Shown here: positions 17,513 to 25,939 of the stretch, piece by piece | How the letters are laid out: each line of letters starts with the position of its first letter | Numbering within the stretch: position 1 is the first letter of the stretch | Source of the DNA: Paludibacter jiangxiensis | GTDB taxonomy: Bacteria; Bacteroidota; Bacteroidia; Bacteroidales; Paludibacteraceae | Length of the DNA: 48,660 nt | Assembly (NCBI GenBank): GCA_945897785.1 | Contig: CAMDGD010000009.1 | Coordinates: 1-48,660 of the forward strand | Direction: 5' to 3' | Program-made: the position numbers and the translations under genes | The notes under the pieces: generated by a model | What the model saw: the letters and a program-made list of their open reading frames with translations, nothing else | Told to the model about the DNA's origin: nothing | Databases searched by the model: none

Positions 17513-18427
17513 TTATTCTGAATTATGCCCAATCTTAGAATTATTGTTAGGATGAAAACGAAGTACGGTATCGCGCAAATATTCCACATCCATATGGGTA
17601 TAAATTTCGGTTGTTACTATTGATTCGTGACCCAGCATTTGCTGAATGGCACGCAAATTTGCTCCTCCCTCCAACAAATGTGTTGCAAACGAATGGCGAA
17701 AAGTATGGGGACTAATATTTCTTTTAATTCCTGCCTTTTCAGCGAGGGTTTTCGTTATCATAAAAATCATCACTCTCGATAATTTTGAGCCTCTTCTATT
17801 TAAAAAAAGATAATCTTCGTGCCCTCGTTGTACAGACAAATGTTTTCGTAGTAAAATCCAGCCTTTTATCTGTATCAACGATTCGTTGGAAAGGGGCACT
17901 AGCCGTTGCTTGTTTCCTTTGCCCTCCACTTTCATAAAACTCTCATCTGCAAAGATATTGGATATTTTTAAATGCACCAACTCCGATACGCGTAATCCTG
18001 AACCGTACATAGTTTCGATGATAGCACGGTTTCGCTGCCCTTCGGGTAAAGAAAGATCGATAGCCTGAATGAGCATATTTATTTCTTCCACCGACAGTAC
18101 TTCCGGCAAATGCTTTCCTAATTTAGGCATCTCAAGTAATTCGGTTGGGTCCTCCTCCAACTGTTCATCGTATTGCAAAAAACGATAAAATGATTTTATG
18201 CCGGAAATAATTCGTGCTTGTGAACGCGCCGAAATACCCAAATCACTCAAATCTATGATGAAATCGCGTAAATGAGCCAACTTGGCATCCCTATAAGCTA
18301 TATTGCTGTCGCTCAAATAAACCATAAGCTTAGTTAAATCACGCAAATAAGCATCAACCGTATTCTTCGATAAGGATTTTTCGAGCAATAAAAAAGCATG
18401 GTATTTTTTTAAAACGGGATCCATCAT
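17513..18427 (-). CDS. xerD: Tyrosine recombinase XerC/XerD
   Basis: A 304-residue site-specific recombinase that resolves chromosome dimers at dif with its partner. The N-terminal SAM-like DNA-binding domain (1-90) precedes the catalytic domain with the full set R146 (GSGLRVSEL), K170, H241 and R244 (HTFRHSFATH), H267 (LGHESI) and nucleophile Y276 (EIYTHMD). The length and lack of phage or IS neighbours argue for a housekeeping Xer rather than an integrase. Two adjacent ATG codons (18427 and 18424) can start it. It is divergent from the SDR gene over 86 bases. Confidence 0.93.
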   Translation of the reverse strand: MMDPVLKKYHAFLLLEKSLSKNTVDAYLRDLTKLMVYLSDSNIAYRDAKLAHLRDFIIDLSDLGISARSQARIISGIKSFYRFLQYDEQLEEDPTELLEMPKLGKHLPEVLSVEEINMLIQAIDLSLPEGQRNRAIIETMYGSGLRVSELVHLKISNIFADESFMKVEGKGNKQRLVPLSNESLIQIKGWILLRKHLSVQRGHEDYLFLNRRGSKLSRVMIFMITKTLAEKAGIKRNISPHTFRHSFATHLLEGGANLRAIQQMLGHESIVTTEIYTHMDVEYLRDTVLRFHPNNNSKIGHNSE

Positions 18428-18476
18428 AGCATCATATTAATAAAAAGCGAATTTACTATTCTTTATCGAAAAAAGA

Positions 18477-18484
18477 TACCTTTG
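18477..18484 (+). promoter_or_regulatory. Probable SDR promoter -7 box
   Basis: TACCTTTG matches TAnnTTTG and lies 29 bases before the SDR start, in the divergent gap with xerD. Confidence 0.5.
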
Positions 18485-18513
18485 TAAAAAACAAAAGTAA
18501 AAACGGCAACGAA

Positions 18514-19269
18514 ATGGAAATACAAGGAAAGCGAATTGTTATTACCGGAGCAACATCAGGTATTGGGGCAGAAACACTAAAATTAGTACAAAAATATACC
18601 GGAACTACTATTTTAGCCATTGGACGAAAAATAGAACAAATACCTGAAAACGAAAATGTTATTGCATACAAATGTGATGTATCTAAACAAGACGAGGTAG
18701 ATAAAATGGTTGCTTTTGCCCTTGAGAAAATGGGCGGAATAGACATTTTTATTGCCAATGCCGGATTTGGGTATTACGAAAAAATCAAAAAAGCAGATTG
18801 GCAACATATGGAAAATATTTACCAAACCAATGTATTTTCTCCTATCTATAGTTATCAAAAAATGTTGGAGCTAAATCCACAAAATCCATTCTCCTTTATT
18901 ATCACCGCATCTGCCGTTTCATTTTTTGCAATGCCCTACTATACGCTATACTCGAGCACAAAACATGCATTGCAAGGGTTCTTAGATGGCATCCAATATG
19001 AAAAACCTACTCATGCTCATATCGGAATGATTTATCCGGTAGCTACCAAAACAGGGTTTTTTGAAAACTCCGTAATTACTTCTAAAATAAAAGAACCTTG
19101 GCCAACACAAACAGCTGATGTGGTTGCTAAAGCAATAGTAAAGGGCATATTGAAAGAAAAAAGAATGATAATGCCTTCTATGATTTTTAGATTTGCCTAT
19201 GTAATTGGGCGAATTTTTCCTAGCATAGTTCGATGGAATCTCCGCTTACAAGGCGTAGAACCAAGATAA
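18514..19269 (+). CDS. Short-chain dehydrogenase/reductase
   Basis: A 251-residue NAD(P)-dependent oxidoreductase of the classical SDR type. The cofactor loop TGATSGIG (11-18), NAG (82-84) and catalytic S133, Y146 and K150 (YSSTK) are present with the expected 13-residue Ser-Tyr spacing. The C-terminus (FRFAYVIGRIFPSIVRWNLR) is hydrophobic/basic, possibly membrane-associated. Many such Bacteroidota SDRs are uncharacterised, and substrate cannot be predicted. It has its own promoter and 129 bases separate it from mnmG. Confidence 0.88.
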   Translation: MEIQGKRIVITGATSGIGAETLKLVQKYTGTTILAIGRKIEQIPENENVIAYKCDVSKQDEVDKMVAFALEKMGGIDIFIANAGFGYYEKIKKADWQHMENIYQTNVFSPIYSYQKMLELNPQNPFSFIITASAVSFFAMPYYTLYSSTKHALQGFLDGIQYEKPTHAHIGMIYPVATKTGFFENSVITSKIKEPWPTQTADVVAKAIVKGILKEKRMIMPSMIFRFAYVIGRIFPSIVRWNLRLQGVEPR

Positions 19270-19368
19270 TCAAAAAAAAGGTTTAATGGTAAGCCGTTTA
19301 GTAAATTCTAATCTTGTATAATTTTAACTGAAGGAGAACTCTTGGCAGAAAAATAAACAGTTTCTTAG

Positions 19369-19376
19369 TATCTTTG
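19369..19376 (+). promoter_or_regulatory. Probable mnmG promoter -7 box
   Basis: TATCTTTG matches TAnnTTTG and lies 22 bases before the mnmG start. A TTG at 19342-19344 is a possible -33 element, though the 24-base spacer is slightly long. Confidence 0.55.
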
Positions 19377-19389
19377 TGTGTTCAAAAAT

Positions 19390-19398
19390 TGTTGATAA
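19390..19398 (-). other. TTATCAACA 9-mer at the mnmG start
   Basis: The plus strand reads TGTTGATAA directly before the ATG of mnmG; on the minus strand it is TTATCAACA, one base from the DnaA-box consensus TTATCCACA. The exact 9-mer also occurs at 25806, 29700 and 34187, so chance is possible. Confidence 0.25.
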
Positions 19399-21273
19399 AT
19401 GAAATTTACTTACGATGTAATAGTTATCGGGGCCGGTCATGCAGGCAATGAAGCAGCAAGTGCTGCGGCAAGACTCGGTTCAAAAACAGTGTTGATAACT
19501 ATGGATATGAATAAAATCGGACAAATGAGCTGTAATCCTGCAATAGGCGGAATAGCTAAAGGTCAGATTGTTAGAGAGATAGATGCTTTAGGCGGACAAA
19601 TGGGTATTATTACGGATAAAACGGCTATCCAATTTCGATTACTGAATCAGTCAAAAGGTCCTGCTATGTGGAGTCCTAGAGCACAAAGCGACCGAGAAGC
19701 CTTTATTACCGAATGGAAACGAACACTCGAAAACACCCCGAATCTTGATATTTGGCAAGACACTGTATCGCAGATTTTAGTAAAAAATAACGAAGTTATC
19801 GGTGTTATTACTAAGATGAATGTACAATTTAATGCAAAATGTGTTATTTTAACTGCAGGTACATTCTTGAATGGATTAATGCATATTGGTAATGTACAAA
19901 TTTCGGGAGGTAGAGTTGCAGAACCTTCTTCTGAATGGCTTACCGAACAACTTAAAGATTTTGGTTTTACAACGGACAGAATGAAAACAGGAACGCCCGT
20001 ACGTGTAGATGGACGCACGGTTGATTTCTCAAAATTAACTGAACAAGCCGGCGAAAATGATTTTCATAAGTTTTCTTACCTTGATTTTAAACCACGAAAT
20101 TTAAAACAATTAAGTTGCTGGATATGTTATACCTCGCCAATTACGCATAAAATTTTAGCTGGAGGTCTAACTGACTCTCCACTTTACAATGGACAAATTA
20201 AGAGCATTGGCCCTAGGTATTGCCCGAGCATTGAAACAAAAATTATAACCTTTGCTGAAAAAGAAAGGCATCAATTATTTCTTGAACCAGAAGGGGTAAA
20301 CTCTCAAGAATTTTACTTAAACGGGTTCTCCTCTTCGCTTCCGTTAGAGGTACAATACAATGCCCTGCGTTCTGTAGTTGGCTTTGAAAATGCGCGTATT
20401 TATCGTCCAGGCTATGCTATCGAATACGATTTTTTCGATCCAACGCAATTAACACATACACTGGAAACAAAGTTGATTAAAAATTTATTTTTTGCCGGAC
20501 AAATTAATGGCACAACAGGATACGAAGAAGCTGCCGGACAAGGATTGGTTGCAGGAATTAATGCACATATAAATTGCCATGGCGGAAAAAGTTTTATTCT
20601 AGAAAGAGACGAAGCATATATCGGCGTATTGATTGACGACCTAGTAACAAAAGGCGTTGACGAACCGTACAGAATGTTTACCTCCAGAGCAGAATATAGA
20701 ATCTTACTTAGACAAGATGATGCCGATATGCGACTAACAGAAAAAGGATTTAGGATTGGTTTAGCAACAAAAGAACGATACGACTTACTGCTCGAAAAGA
20801 AAGAACACCGGGATAGACTAATTTCTTTTTTTCGAGAAAAATCGGTCAAAACCCAAGAAGCTAACCCAATGCTCGAAAGCATAAATTCATCGCCATTAAA
20901 ACATGGCACAAAAATGATTGACCTTTTGCTACGACCTGAAATAAACATTGCAATACTTACAGAACACTTTGATTCATTAAAAACAGAACTTGACAAAATT
21001 CCTAACAGAAAAGAAGAAATTGTCGAAGCTGCCGAAATCCTATTAAAATACGAAGGGTATATTAATAGGGAAAAAGGTATTGCCGAAAAACTAAAACGAT
21101 TAGAAAACATAAAAATAAAAGGACGTATTGACTACGACAGCGTGAGCTCCATATCAACAGAAGCCAAACAGAAGTTAAAGAGAATAGACCCCGAAACAAT
21201 TGGACAAGCAAGCCGTATTTCGGGCATTGCTCCTAGCGACATAAATATATTACTTGTTTTGCTTGGCAGGTAA
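19399..21273 (+). CDS. mnmG: tRNA U34 modification enzyme MnmG (GidA)
   Basis: MnmG, with MnmE, adds carboxymethylaminomethyl groups to U34 of tRNAs using FAD, NADH and methylene-THF. The 624 residues match the family. N-terminal FAD loop GAGHAG (11-16), the strong family signature SCNPAIGGIAKGQIVREID, WSPRAQSDR, the TGTPVRVDGRT segment and C-terminal helical domain with QASRISGIAPSDI are present. It begins a plus-strand unit continuing with apt, uvrC, dtd, mazG-like and deoC. gidA-type genes are often next to the replication origin in bacteria, relevant to the parS-like sites that follow its stop codon. Confidence 0.97.
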   Translation: MKFTYDVIVIGAGHAGNEAASAAARLGSKTVLITMDMNKIGQMSCNPAIGGIAKGQIVREIDALGGQMGIITDKTAIQFRLLNQSKGPAMWSPRAQSDREAFITEWKRTLENTPNLDIWQDTVSQILVKNNEVIGVITKMNVQFNAKCVILTAGTFLNGLMHIGNVQISGGRVAEPSSEWLTEQLKDFGFTTDRMKTGTPVRVDGRTVDFSKLTEQAGENDFHKFSYLDFKPRNLKQLSCWICYTSPITHKILAGGLTDSPLYNGQIKSIGPRYCPSIETKIITFAEKERHQLFLEPEGVNSQEFYLNGFSSSLPLEVQYNALRSVVGFENARIYRPGYAIEYDFFDPTQLTHTLETKLIKNLFFAGQINGTTGYEEAAGQGLVAGINAHINCHGGKSFILERDEAYIGVLIDDLVTKGVDEPYRMFTSRAEYRILLRQDDADMRLTEKGFRIGLATKERYDLLLEKKEHRDRLISFFREKSVKTQEANPMLESINSSPLKHGTKMIDLLLRPEINIAILTEHFDSLKTELDKIPNRKEEIVEAAEILLKYEGYINREKGIAEKLKRLENIKIKGRIDYDSVSSISTEAKQKLKRIDPETIGQASRISGIAPSDINILLVLLGR

Positions 21274-21274
21274 T

Positions 21275-21290
21275 TGTTCCATGTGGAACA
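21275..21290. other. parS-like site 1
   Basis: TGTTCCATGTGGAACA is a near-palindrome two bases after the mnmG stop. It differs at one central base from the parS-type sequence TGTTCCACGTGGAACA and is the exact reverse complement of the site at 21313-21328. It could bind ParB/Spo0J or another dimeric regulator. Confidence 0.6.
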
Positions 21291-21312
21291 AATAAAACGC
21301 AAACTTTACAAC

Positions 21313-21328
21313 TGTTCCACATGGAACA
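21313..21328. other. parS-like site 2
   Basis: TGTTCCACATGGAACA is the exact reverse complement of site 1, 22 bases away. Both copies are followed by AATAAA on the plus strand, so the copies are also partly direct repeats. The ATG within it (21321) is in frame with apt but is probably not the start. Confidence 0.6.
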
Positions 21329-21344
21329 AATAAACACACAAAAC

Positions 21345-21869
21345 ATGACATTAGAAGAAGTAAAAAAAGAAATTAGAGACATTCCGGATTTTCCGAGCAA
21401 AGGAATACTTTTTAAAGATCTAACTACGGTATTTAAAAATCCACAAAGCATGGAGTACCTAACAAACATTTTAGTGGATATGTATAAAGACAAAAAAATA
21501 ACTAAGGTAATTGGCATCGAATCAAGAGGCTTTATCTTCGGAGCAATACTGGCACATAAATTACATGCAGGGTTTGTGCCTGTTCGAAAAAAAGGGAAAT
21601 TGCCTGCAAGCTGTTTCGAACTTGATTACAAACTCGAATACGGTACTGCAACGCTTGAAATACACAAAGATGCACTAAACAACAACGACACTATATTAAT
21701 ACACGACGACTTACTGGCAACGGGAGGCACTCTATGTGCAGCCATCGAACTTACAAAAATGATGGGCGTAAAAAATATCTATGCTAACACAATTGTAGAA
21801 CTTGAATTTTTACATGGAAAAGAAGCAATGGACGATGTCGTGGTATACAATTCACTAATTAGATTTTAG
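21345..21869 (+). CDS. apt: Adenine phosphoribosyltransferase
   Basis: Apt salvages adenine by joining it to PRPP to give AMP. It has 174 residues from the ATG at 21345 (MTLEEVKKEIRDIPDFP), which matches the usual N-terminus; an in-frame ATG at 21321 would add eight residues and lies inside a parS-like site. IPDFPSKGILFKDLTT is the family opening, and TILIHDDLLATGG (116-128) is the PRPP-binding loop. VIGIESRGFIFGA and the flexible RKKGKLP loop are also present. It lies in the mnmG-apt-uvrC-dtd unit. Confidence 0.95.
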   Translation: MTLEEVKKEIRDIPDFPSKGILFKDLTTVFKNPQSMEYLTNILVDMYKDKKITKVIGIESRGFIFGAILAHKLHAGFVPVRKKGKLPASCFELDYKLEYGTATLEIHKDALNNNDTILIHDDLLATGGTLCAAIELTKMMGVKNIYANTIVELEFLHGKEAMDDVVVYNSLIRF

Positions 21870-21901
21870 TTTTTCCCTAACAAAAAACTGAAGCTTCATT
21901 C

Positions 21902-23722
21902 ATGCAATATTCCAACAATACAATAAAAAATGTAGTTCAATCGCTACCAGAAAATCCCGGAGTATATCAATACTTCAACAAGGATGGTACAATACTATAT
22001 GTTGGCAAAGCAAAAAACTTAAAAAAAAGAGTGAGCTCCTATTTTACTAAAGAGCACTATTTACCCAAAACCCGAATTCTAGTTAAGCAAATTGACTCAA
22101 TAAAATACATTCTTGTTGACAACGAAGAAGATGCGCTTCTATTAGAGAACAACTTGATAAAAAAGTATCAGCCTCGCTATAATGCACTGCTTAAAGACGA
22201 CAAGACTTACCCAAGTATCTGTATCAAGAAAGAAAGATTTCCTCGTGTTTATAAAACCAGACAATTAATTAAGGATGGATCAGAATACTTCGGACCGTAT
22301 AGTTCTGTTTTAATAGCCAACACGATGTTGTCATTAATACAAGAGATTTATCCCATACGAACATGTGCCTATCCACTAACAAGAGAGAATATCCAAGATA
22401 AAAAATACAAAGTATGCTTAGAATACCATATAAAAAATTGTAAAGGTCCTTGCGAAAATTTACAATCAGAAACAGATTATATGCAAAGCATAATCGAAAT
22501 AAGGGAGTTGCTAAAAGGAAATGTTCAAAACATAAGCGACTATCTTTTAAAAGAAATGATAAAACTTGCTGACGAATACAAGTTTGAGGAAGCACAAAAA
22601 ATCAAAGAAAAATATGCATTAATCGAGAAATTTAAATCTAAATCAATCATTGTTAGTAAGCAATTAAAAGACTTAGATGTGTTTTCCTATGCAGAAAATG
22701 ATCAAAGTGCTTTCATAAATATGCTTCGGGTTATTAACGGCGCAATTGTGCAAGGCTTTACTGTAGAATTTAAAAAAAAGTTAGACGAAGATAAAGCTGA
22801 TTTAATGAGCAGAGGTATTGTAGAATTACGAAATCGTTTTCAAAGCAGTTCAAAAGAAATACTTGTACCCTTTAATTTAAATGTTACACTTTCATCGGCA
22901 AAAGTTACTATACCAAAACAAGGAGAAAAACAAAAACTATTGGAATTATCGCAACAAAATGTGCGGCAATATAAAATGGATAAACTAAAACAACAAGAAA
23001 AACTTAATCCAGATCAACGGGCAATTCGTATTCTTGGTAATTTACAAAAAACACTACAATTGGAAAAAATTCCCCTGCACATAGAGTGTTTTGACAACTC
23101 CAATATTTCCGGAACAGATGCTGTGGCTGCATGCGTTGTATATAAAAAAGCAAAACCCTGCAAAAAGGAATACAGAAAATTTACTATAAAAACCGTTAAC
23201 GGTCCCAATGATTACGCCTCATTAAAAGAAATTATTAAGCGAAGATACGAACGTGTTTTAGCAGAAAAAACTGCCCTACCCGACTTGATAATTGCCGATG
23301 GAGGTATAGGACATATGCATGCAATACGACAAATTATTGAAGATGAACTACATTTATCAATACCCATTGCAGGACTCGCAAAAGATAAGCGACATAAAAC
23401 AAACGAAATTCTTTTTGGGTTTCCACCAAAAATAATTGGATTAAAAGCAACAGATGAGTTATACAAATTCTTAGCCTCAATTCAAGAAGAAGTGCATCGA
23501 TTTGCCATTTCGTTTCACCGCAATAAAAGAAGCAAAACACAAATTCATTCTGAACTCGATCAAATAAAAGGGATAGGCGAAAAAAGCAAAAAATTACTTT
23601 TAACCCATTTTAAAAGCGTAAAAAGAATAAAAACAAGCACAATTTCAGAGCTAGCAGAAATTGTTGGAAGTACAAGAGCATCAACAATTTACAACCATTT
23701 CAACGACACTTTAAGTCGTTGA
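21902..23722 (+). CDS. uvrC: Excinuclease ABC subunit C
   Basis: UvrC makes both incisions in nucleotide excision repair after UvrAB finds damage. The 606 residues contain the N-terminal GIY-YIG nuclease (about 16-95; GVYQYF and ILYVGKAKNLKKRV), a UVR motif that binds UvrB (about 200-240; IKLADEYKFEEAQKIKEKY), the RNase H-like C-terminal nuclease (about 390-540; HIECFDNSNISG and LIIADGG) and a tandem helix-hairpin-helix (about 550-605). A 7-bp hairpin overlaps its end. It is 32 bases after apt and 69 before dtd. Plus-strand base composition here is very A-rich. Confidence 0.97.
   Translation: MQYSNNTIKNVVQSLPENPGVYQYFNKDGTILYVGKAKNLKKRVSSYFTKEHYLPKTRILVKQIDSIKYILVDNEEDALLLENNLIKKYQPRYNALLKDDKTYPSICIKKERFPRVYKTRQLIKDGSEYFGPYSSVLIANTMLSLIQEIYPIRTCAYPLTRENIQDKKYKVCLEYHIKNCKGPCENLQSETDYMQSIIEIRELLKGNVQNISDYLLKEMIKLADEYKFEEAQKIKEKYALIEKFKSKSIIVSKQLKDLDVFSYAENDQSAFINMLRVINGAIVQGFTVEFKKKLDEDKADLMSRGIVELRNRFQSSSKEILVPFNLNVTLSSAKVTIPKQGEKQKLLELSQQNVRQYKMDKLKQQEKLNPDQRAIRILGNLQKTLQLEKIPLHIECFDNSNISGTDAVAACVVYKKAKPCKKEYRKFTIKTVNGPNDYASLKEIIKRRYERVLAEKTALPDLIIADGGIGHMHAIRQIIEDELHLSIPIAGLAKDKRHKTNEILFGFPPKIIGLKATDELYKFLASIQEEVHRFAISFHRNKRSKTQIHSELDQIKGIGEKSKKLLLTHFKSVKRIKTSTISELAEIVGSTRASTIYNHFNDTLSR
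23701..23721 (+). other. Hairpin over the uvrC stop codon
   Basis: CAACGAC (23701-23707) and GTCGTTG (23715-23721) are perfectly complementary with a 7-base loop. There is no U-tract after it, so it is a poor intrinsic terminator. It could stabilise or attenuate the transcript. Confidence 0.3.
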
Positions 23723-23791
23723 GAATGGCATAAAATAAAAAAGCTTGTCATCGGTATTGAAATTTTAGCCTCCTAACAAGTTAAAATCGAT

Positions 23792-24247
23792 ATGAGAACT
23801 ATAATACAACGAGTAAAATATGCATCAGTTAGTATTGATGGAAAAATAGTAGCAAAAATTAATACCGGTTTATTAATTTTTGTTGGCATTGAAAATAACG
23901 ATAGCCTTGAAGATATTAAATACCTTTGTTCAAAAATTAGCATGCTGCGGATTTTTAACGACGATAATAATGCTATGAATAAATCTGTTAAAGATATAAA
24001 TGGCGATATTTTACTTGTTAGTCAGTTTACCTTACATGCAGCAACAAAAAAAGGAAATAGGCCCTCCTTTATCAAAGCAGCAAAACCAAGCGTTGCCATT
24101 CCGCTTTATAAAAGTTTTTGCAACGAAATGGAAATAGCCATGCAAAAAAAAATTGAAACCGGTGTATTTGGTGCAGATATGCAAGTAGAACTAGTAAACG
24201 ATGGTCCCGTTACAATTAGTATAGACTCAAAAAATAAAGACAATTAG
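23792..24247 (+). CDS. dtd: D-aminoacyl-tRNA deacylase
   Basis: Dtd hydrolyses D-amino acids mischarged onto tRNA, protecting translation. The 151 residues match the family. [17 protein letters not shown] opens it, SQFTL (77-81) is the catalytic-site motif, and GPVTI (138-142) is the cross-subunit Gly-cisPro motif that gives chiral selection. It follows uvrC by 69 bases and precedes the MazG-like gene by one base. Confidence 0.95.
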   Translation: MRTIIQRVKYASVSIDGKIVAKINTGLLIFVGIENNDSLEDIKYLCSKISMLRIFNDDNNAMNKSVKDINGDILLVSQFTLHAATKKGNRPSFIKAAKPSVAIPLYKSFCNEMEIAMQKKIETGVFGADMQVELVNDGPVTISIDSKNKDN

Positions 24248-24248
24248 C

Positions 24249-24602
24249 ATGACTATTCAAGAAGCACAAAAGCAAGTAGATAATTGGATAAAAAAATACG
24301 GTGTTAGGTACTTTAACGAACTTACAAACATGGCTTTACTTACTGAAGAGGTAGGTGAGTTAGCCCGAATCATTGCCAGGAAACATGGTGAACAATCGTT
24401 CAAAGAAAATGAAAGCGATACTAGTATGGCAGATGAATTAGCAGATATATTGTGGGTATTGATTTGTTTGGCAAATCAAAGCGGTATAAATTTAACAGAT
24501 GCATTTGAAAAAAATATAATAAAAAAAACAAACAGAGACAACAAAAGACATTTAGAAAACGAAAAAATTACACCAAATGACAGAAGAAAAAAATTACTTT
24601 AA
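24249..24602 (+). CDS. MazG-like nucleotide pyrophosphohydrolase
   Basis: A 117-residue all-alpha NTP-PPase that should hydrolyse a nucleoside triphosphate to the monophosphate and pyrophosphate, perhaps a noncanonical or damaged nucleotide. The metal-binding acidic helices are visible as EEVGE (33-37) and ELADILW (63-69). The single-domain size matches the MazG-like/dUTPase-related subgroup, not full-length MazG. Its last 26 bases overlap deoC. The substrate is unknown. Confidence 0.88.
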   Translation: MTIQEAQKQVDNWIKKYGVRYFNELTNMALLTEEVGELARIIARKHGEQSFKENESDTSMADELADILWVLICLANQSGINLTDAFEKNIIKKTNRDNKRHLENEKITPNDRRKKLL

Positions 24603-25455
24603 AGGATACGAAACAAAAATAACCAACGAAGAAGTAGACCAAATAGTAGAAAGAATTATTACAGCAAAGGCTGCAGAAAACAATACAAAAGAAGTAATAA
24701 AAACAATATTTAGCTGTATCGATTTAACCTCACTAAACCATACTGATACCGAAAAAAGTATCAAAGATTTAGTAGATAAGGTAAATAACTTTAACGATAT
24801 TTACCCTGATATGCCGGCGGTTGCAGCTATATGTGTATATCCTACTATGGTAAACACAGTAAAAGAAAACCTTACAAAAAATATTCAAATAGCTTCTGTT
24901 TCAGGTGGTTTTCCTTCTTCACAAACCTTTATGGAAGTAAAAATTGCAGAAACAAGTTTAGCGCTATATGATGGCGCAACAGAAATAGATACAGTGATAT
25001 CGGTGGGGAAATTTTTAGCTGCTGATTATGAAACTGTTAAAGAAGAACTTATTGAAATTAAAGCTGCATGTAAGGAAGCACATATAAAAATCATATTAGA
25101 AAGTGGTACGCTAAAAACAGCAGAAAACATTAAAAAAGCATCAATATTAGCTATTCGTTGTGGTGCAAATTTTATAAAAACCTCTACCGGAAAAACGGAA
25201 CCTGCAGCCAATTTATCGGCAGCTTATATTATGTGTAAAACAATAAAAGAATTTTACGATAAAACGGGCGAAAAAGTTGGGTTTAAACCTGCCGGAGGTA
25301 TAGTTAGCACTACCGATGCTATAAATTATTATACCATTGTTAAAGAAGTATTAGGTAATGAATGGCTCAACAAATCACTTTTTCGTATTGGTGCAAGTAG
25401 ATTATCTAACAATATATTAAGTGAAATTTATAACAAAAATATCCTGTATTTTTAA
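24577..25455 (+). CDS. deoC: Deoxyribose-phosphate aldolase
   Basis: DeoC cleaves deoxyribose-5-phosphate to glyceraldehyde-3-phosphate and acetaldehyde in deoxynucleoside breakdown. The 292-residue TIM barrel is of the longer DeoC type. The Schiff-base lysine is K201 (FIKTSTGK), K237 (GFKPAGG) tunes its pKa, and D138 (EIDTV) completes the site. The start overlaps the MazG-like gene by 26 bases. A very AT-rich 484-base gap follows its stop. Confidence 0.95.
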   Translation: MTEEKNYFKGYETKITNEEVDQIVERIITAKAAENNTKEVIKTIFSCIDLTSLNHTDTEKSIKDLVDKVNNFNDIYPDMPAVAAICVYPTMVNTVKENLTKNIQIASVSGGFPSSQTFMEVKIAETSLALYDGATEIDTVISVGKFLAADYETVKEELIEIKAACKEAHIKIILESGTLKTAENIKKASILAIRCGANFIKTSTGKTEPAANLSAAYIMCKTIKEFYDKTGEKVGFKPAGGIVSTTDAINYYTIVKEVLGNEWLNKSLFRIGASRLSNNILSEIYNKNILYF

Positions 25456-25670
25456 TACCAATGAAATAGGATAAACTATCAACAATTTGTTAATAGTTGG
25501 TTATAAAAGAAAGAAAAGAAAATGAAAAGAAAATTTGCATTTAAATAAAGTATGAAGTATAAAATTGATTAACTAAAATGCAAAAAAGTTAGGTAAAAAT
25601 TAGTGGTAAATTATGAGCATACATTTACTAGTATTTGTTAATTAATAACAAACAATTTTTTTAACCAATG

Positions 25671-25685
25671 CTATTATTAACAGCT
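25671..25685 (+). repeat. 15-base direct repeat, copy 1
   Basis: CTATTATTAACAGCT occurs here and at 25748-25762, 77 bases apart. Next to each copy is a TGTTGATAT (25686-25694 here; 25738-25746 by copy 2), so a two-part unit is repeated in altered order. Confidence 0.7.
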
Positions 25686-25747
25686 TGTTGATATCATTAT
25701 AAAATACTGATGGTAAAGTATATATAAAAATTACTATTGTTGATATA

Positions 25748-25762
25748 CTATTATTAACAGCT
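25748..25762 (+). repeat. 15-base direct repeat, copy 2
   Basis: Exact second copy of 25671-25685, preceded by TGTTGATAT at 25738-25746. It sits in the candidate origin gap. Confidence 0.7.
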
Positions 25763-25939
25763 AACAAATAAATAAAACAATACTATAGTAAAATAGTTAT
25801 AAAGCTTATCAACATACCATTATTATTACTATATAGATTTTGTAAAATTTAAAAGAAATATAATATAATACTATAACAAGAAAAATTGTTTACAACCGTT
25901 TTTTGTTTGGCAAGCATAACTACAAAAAAATAATACAAT

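Larger units (their letters stand above)
25456..25939. other. AT-rich gene-free gap; candidate replication origin
   Basis: No gene is visible. The DNA is very AT-rich and holds DnaA-box-like 9-mers (TTATCAACA at 25806-25814; CTATCAACA at 25476; ATATCAACA inverted at 25686 and 25738; TTATTAACA at 25674 and 25751), plus a 15-base direct repeat. It lies where base skew reverses and about 4.2 kb from parS-like sites. These facts fit oriC, but none matches the canonical TTATCCACA exactly, and exact TTATCAACA also occurs elsewhere in the window. The call is inference. Confidence 0.45.

Noticed and set aside
16997-17555. Three overlapping plus-strand ORFs of 100 codons
   Set aside because: They are antisense to the clear rnhA gene and the end of xerD, and have no protein features.
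20412-21110. 232-codon minus-strand ORF
   Set aside because: Antisense shadow of mnmG; long only because of codon bias in the real gene.
21321-21344. Upstream in-frame ATG of apt
   Set aside because: It falls within the parS-like palindrome, and the protein from 21345 has the usual Apt N-terminus.
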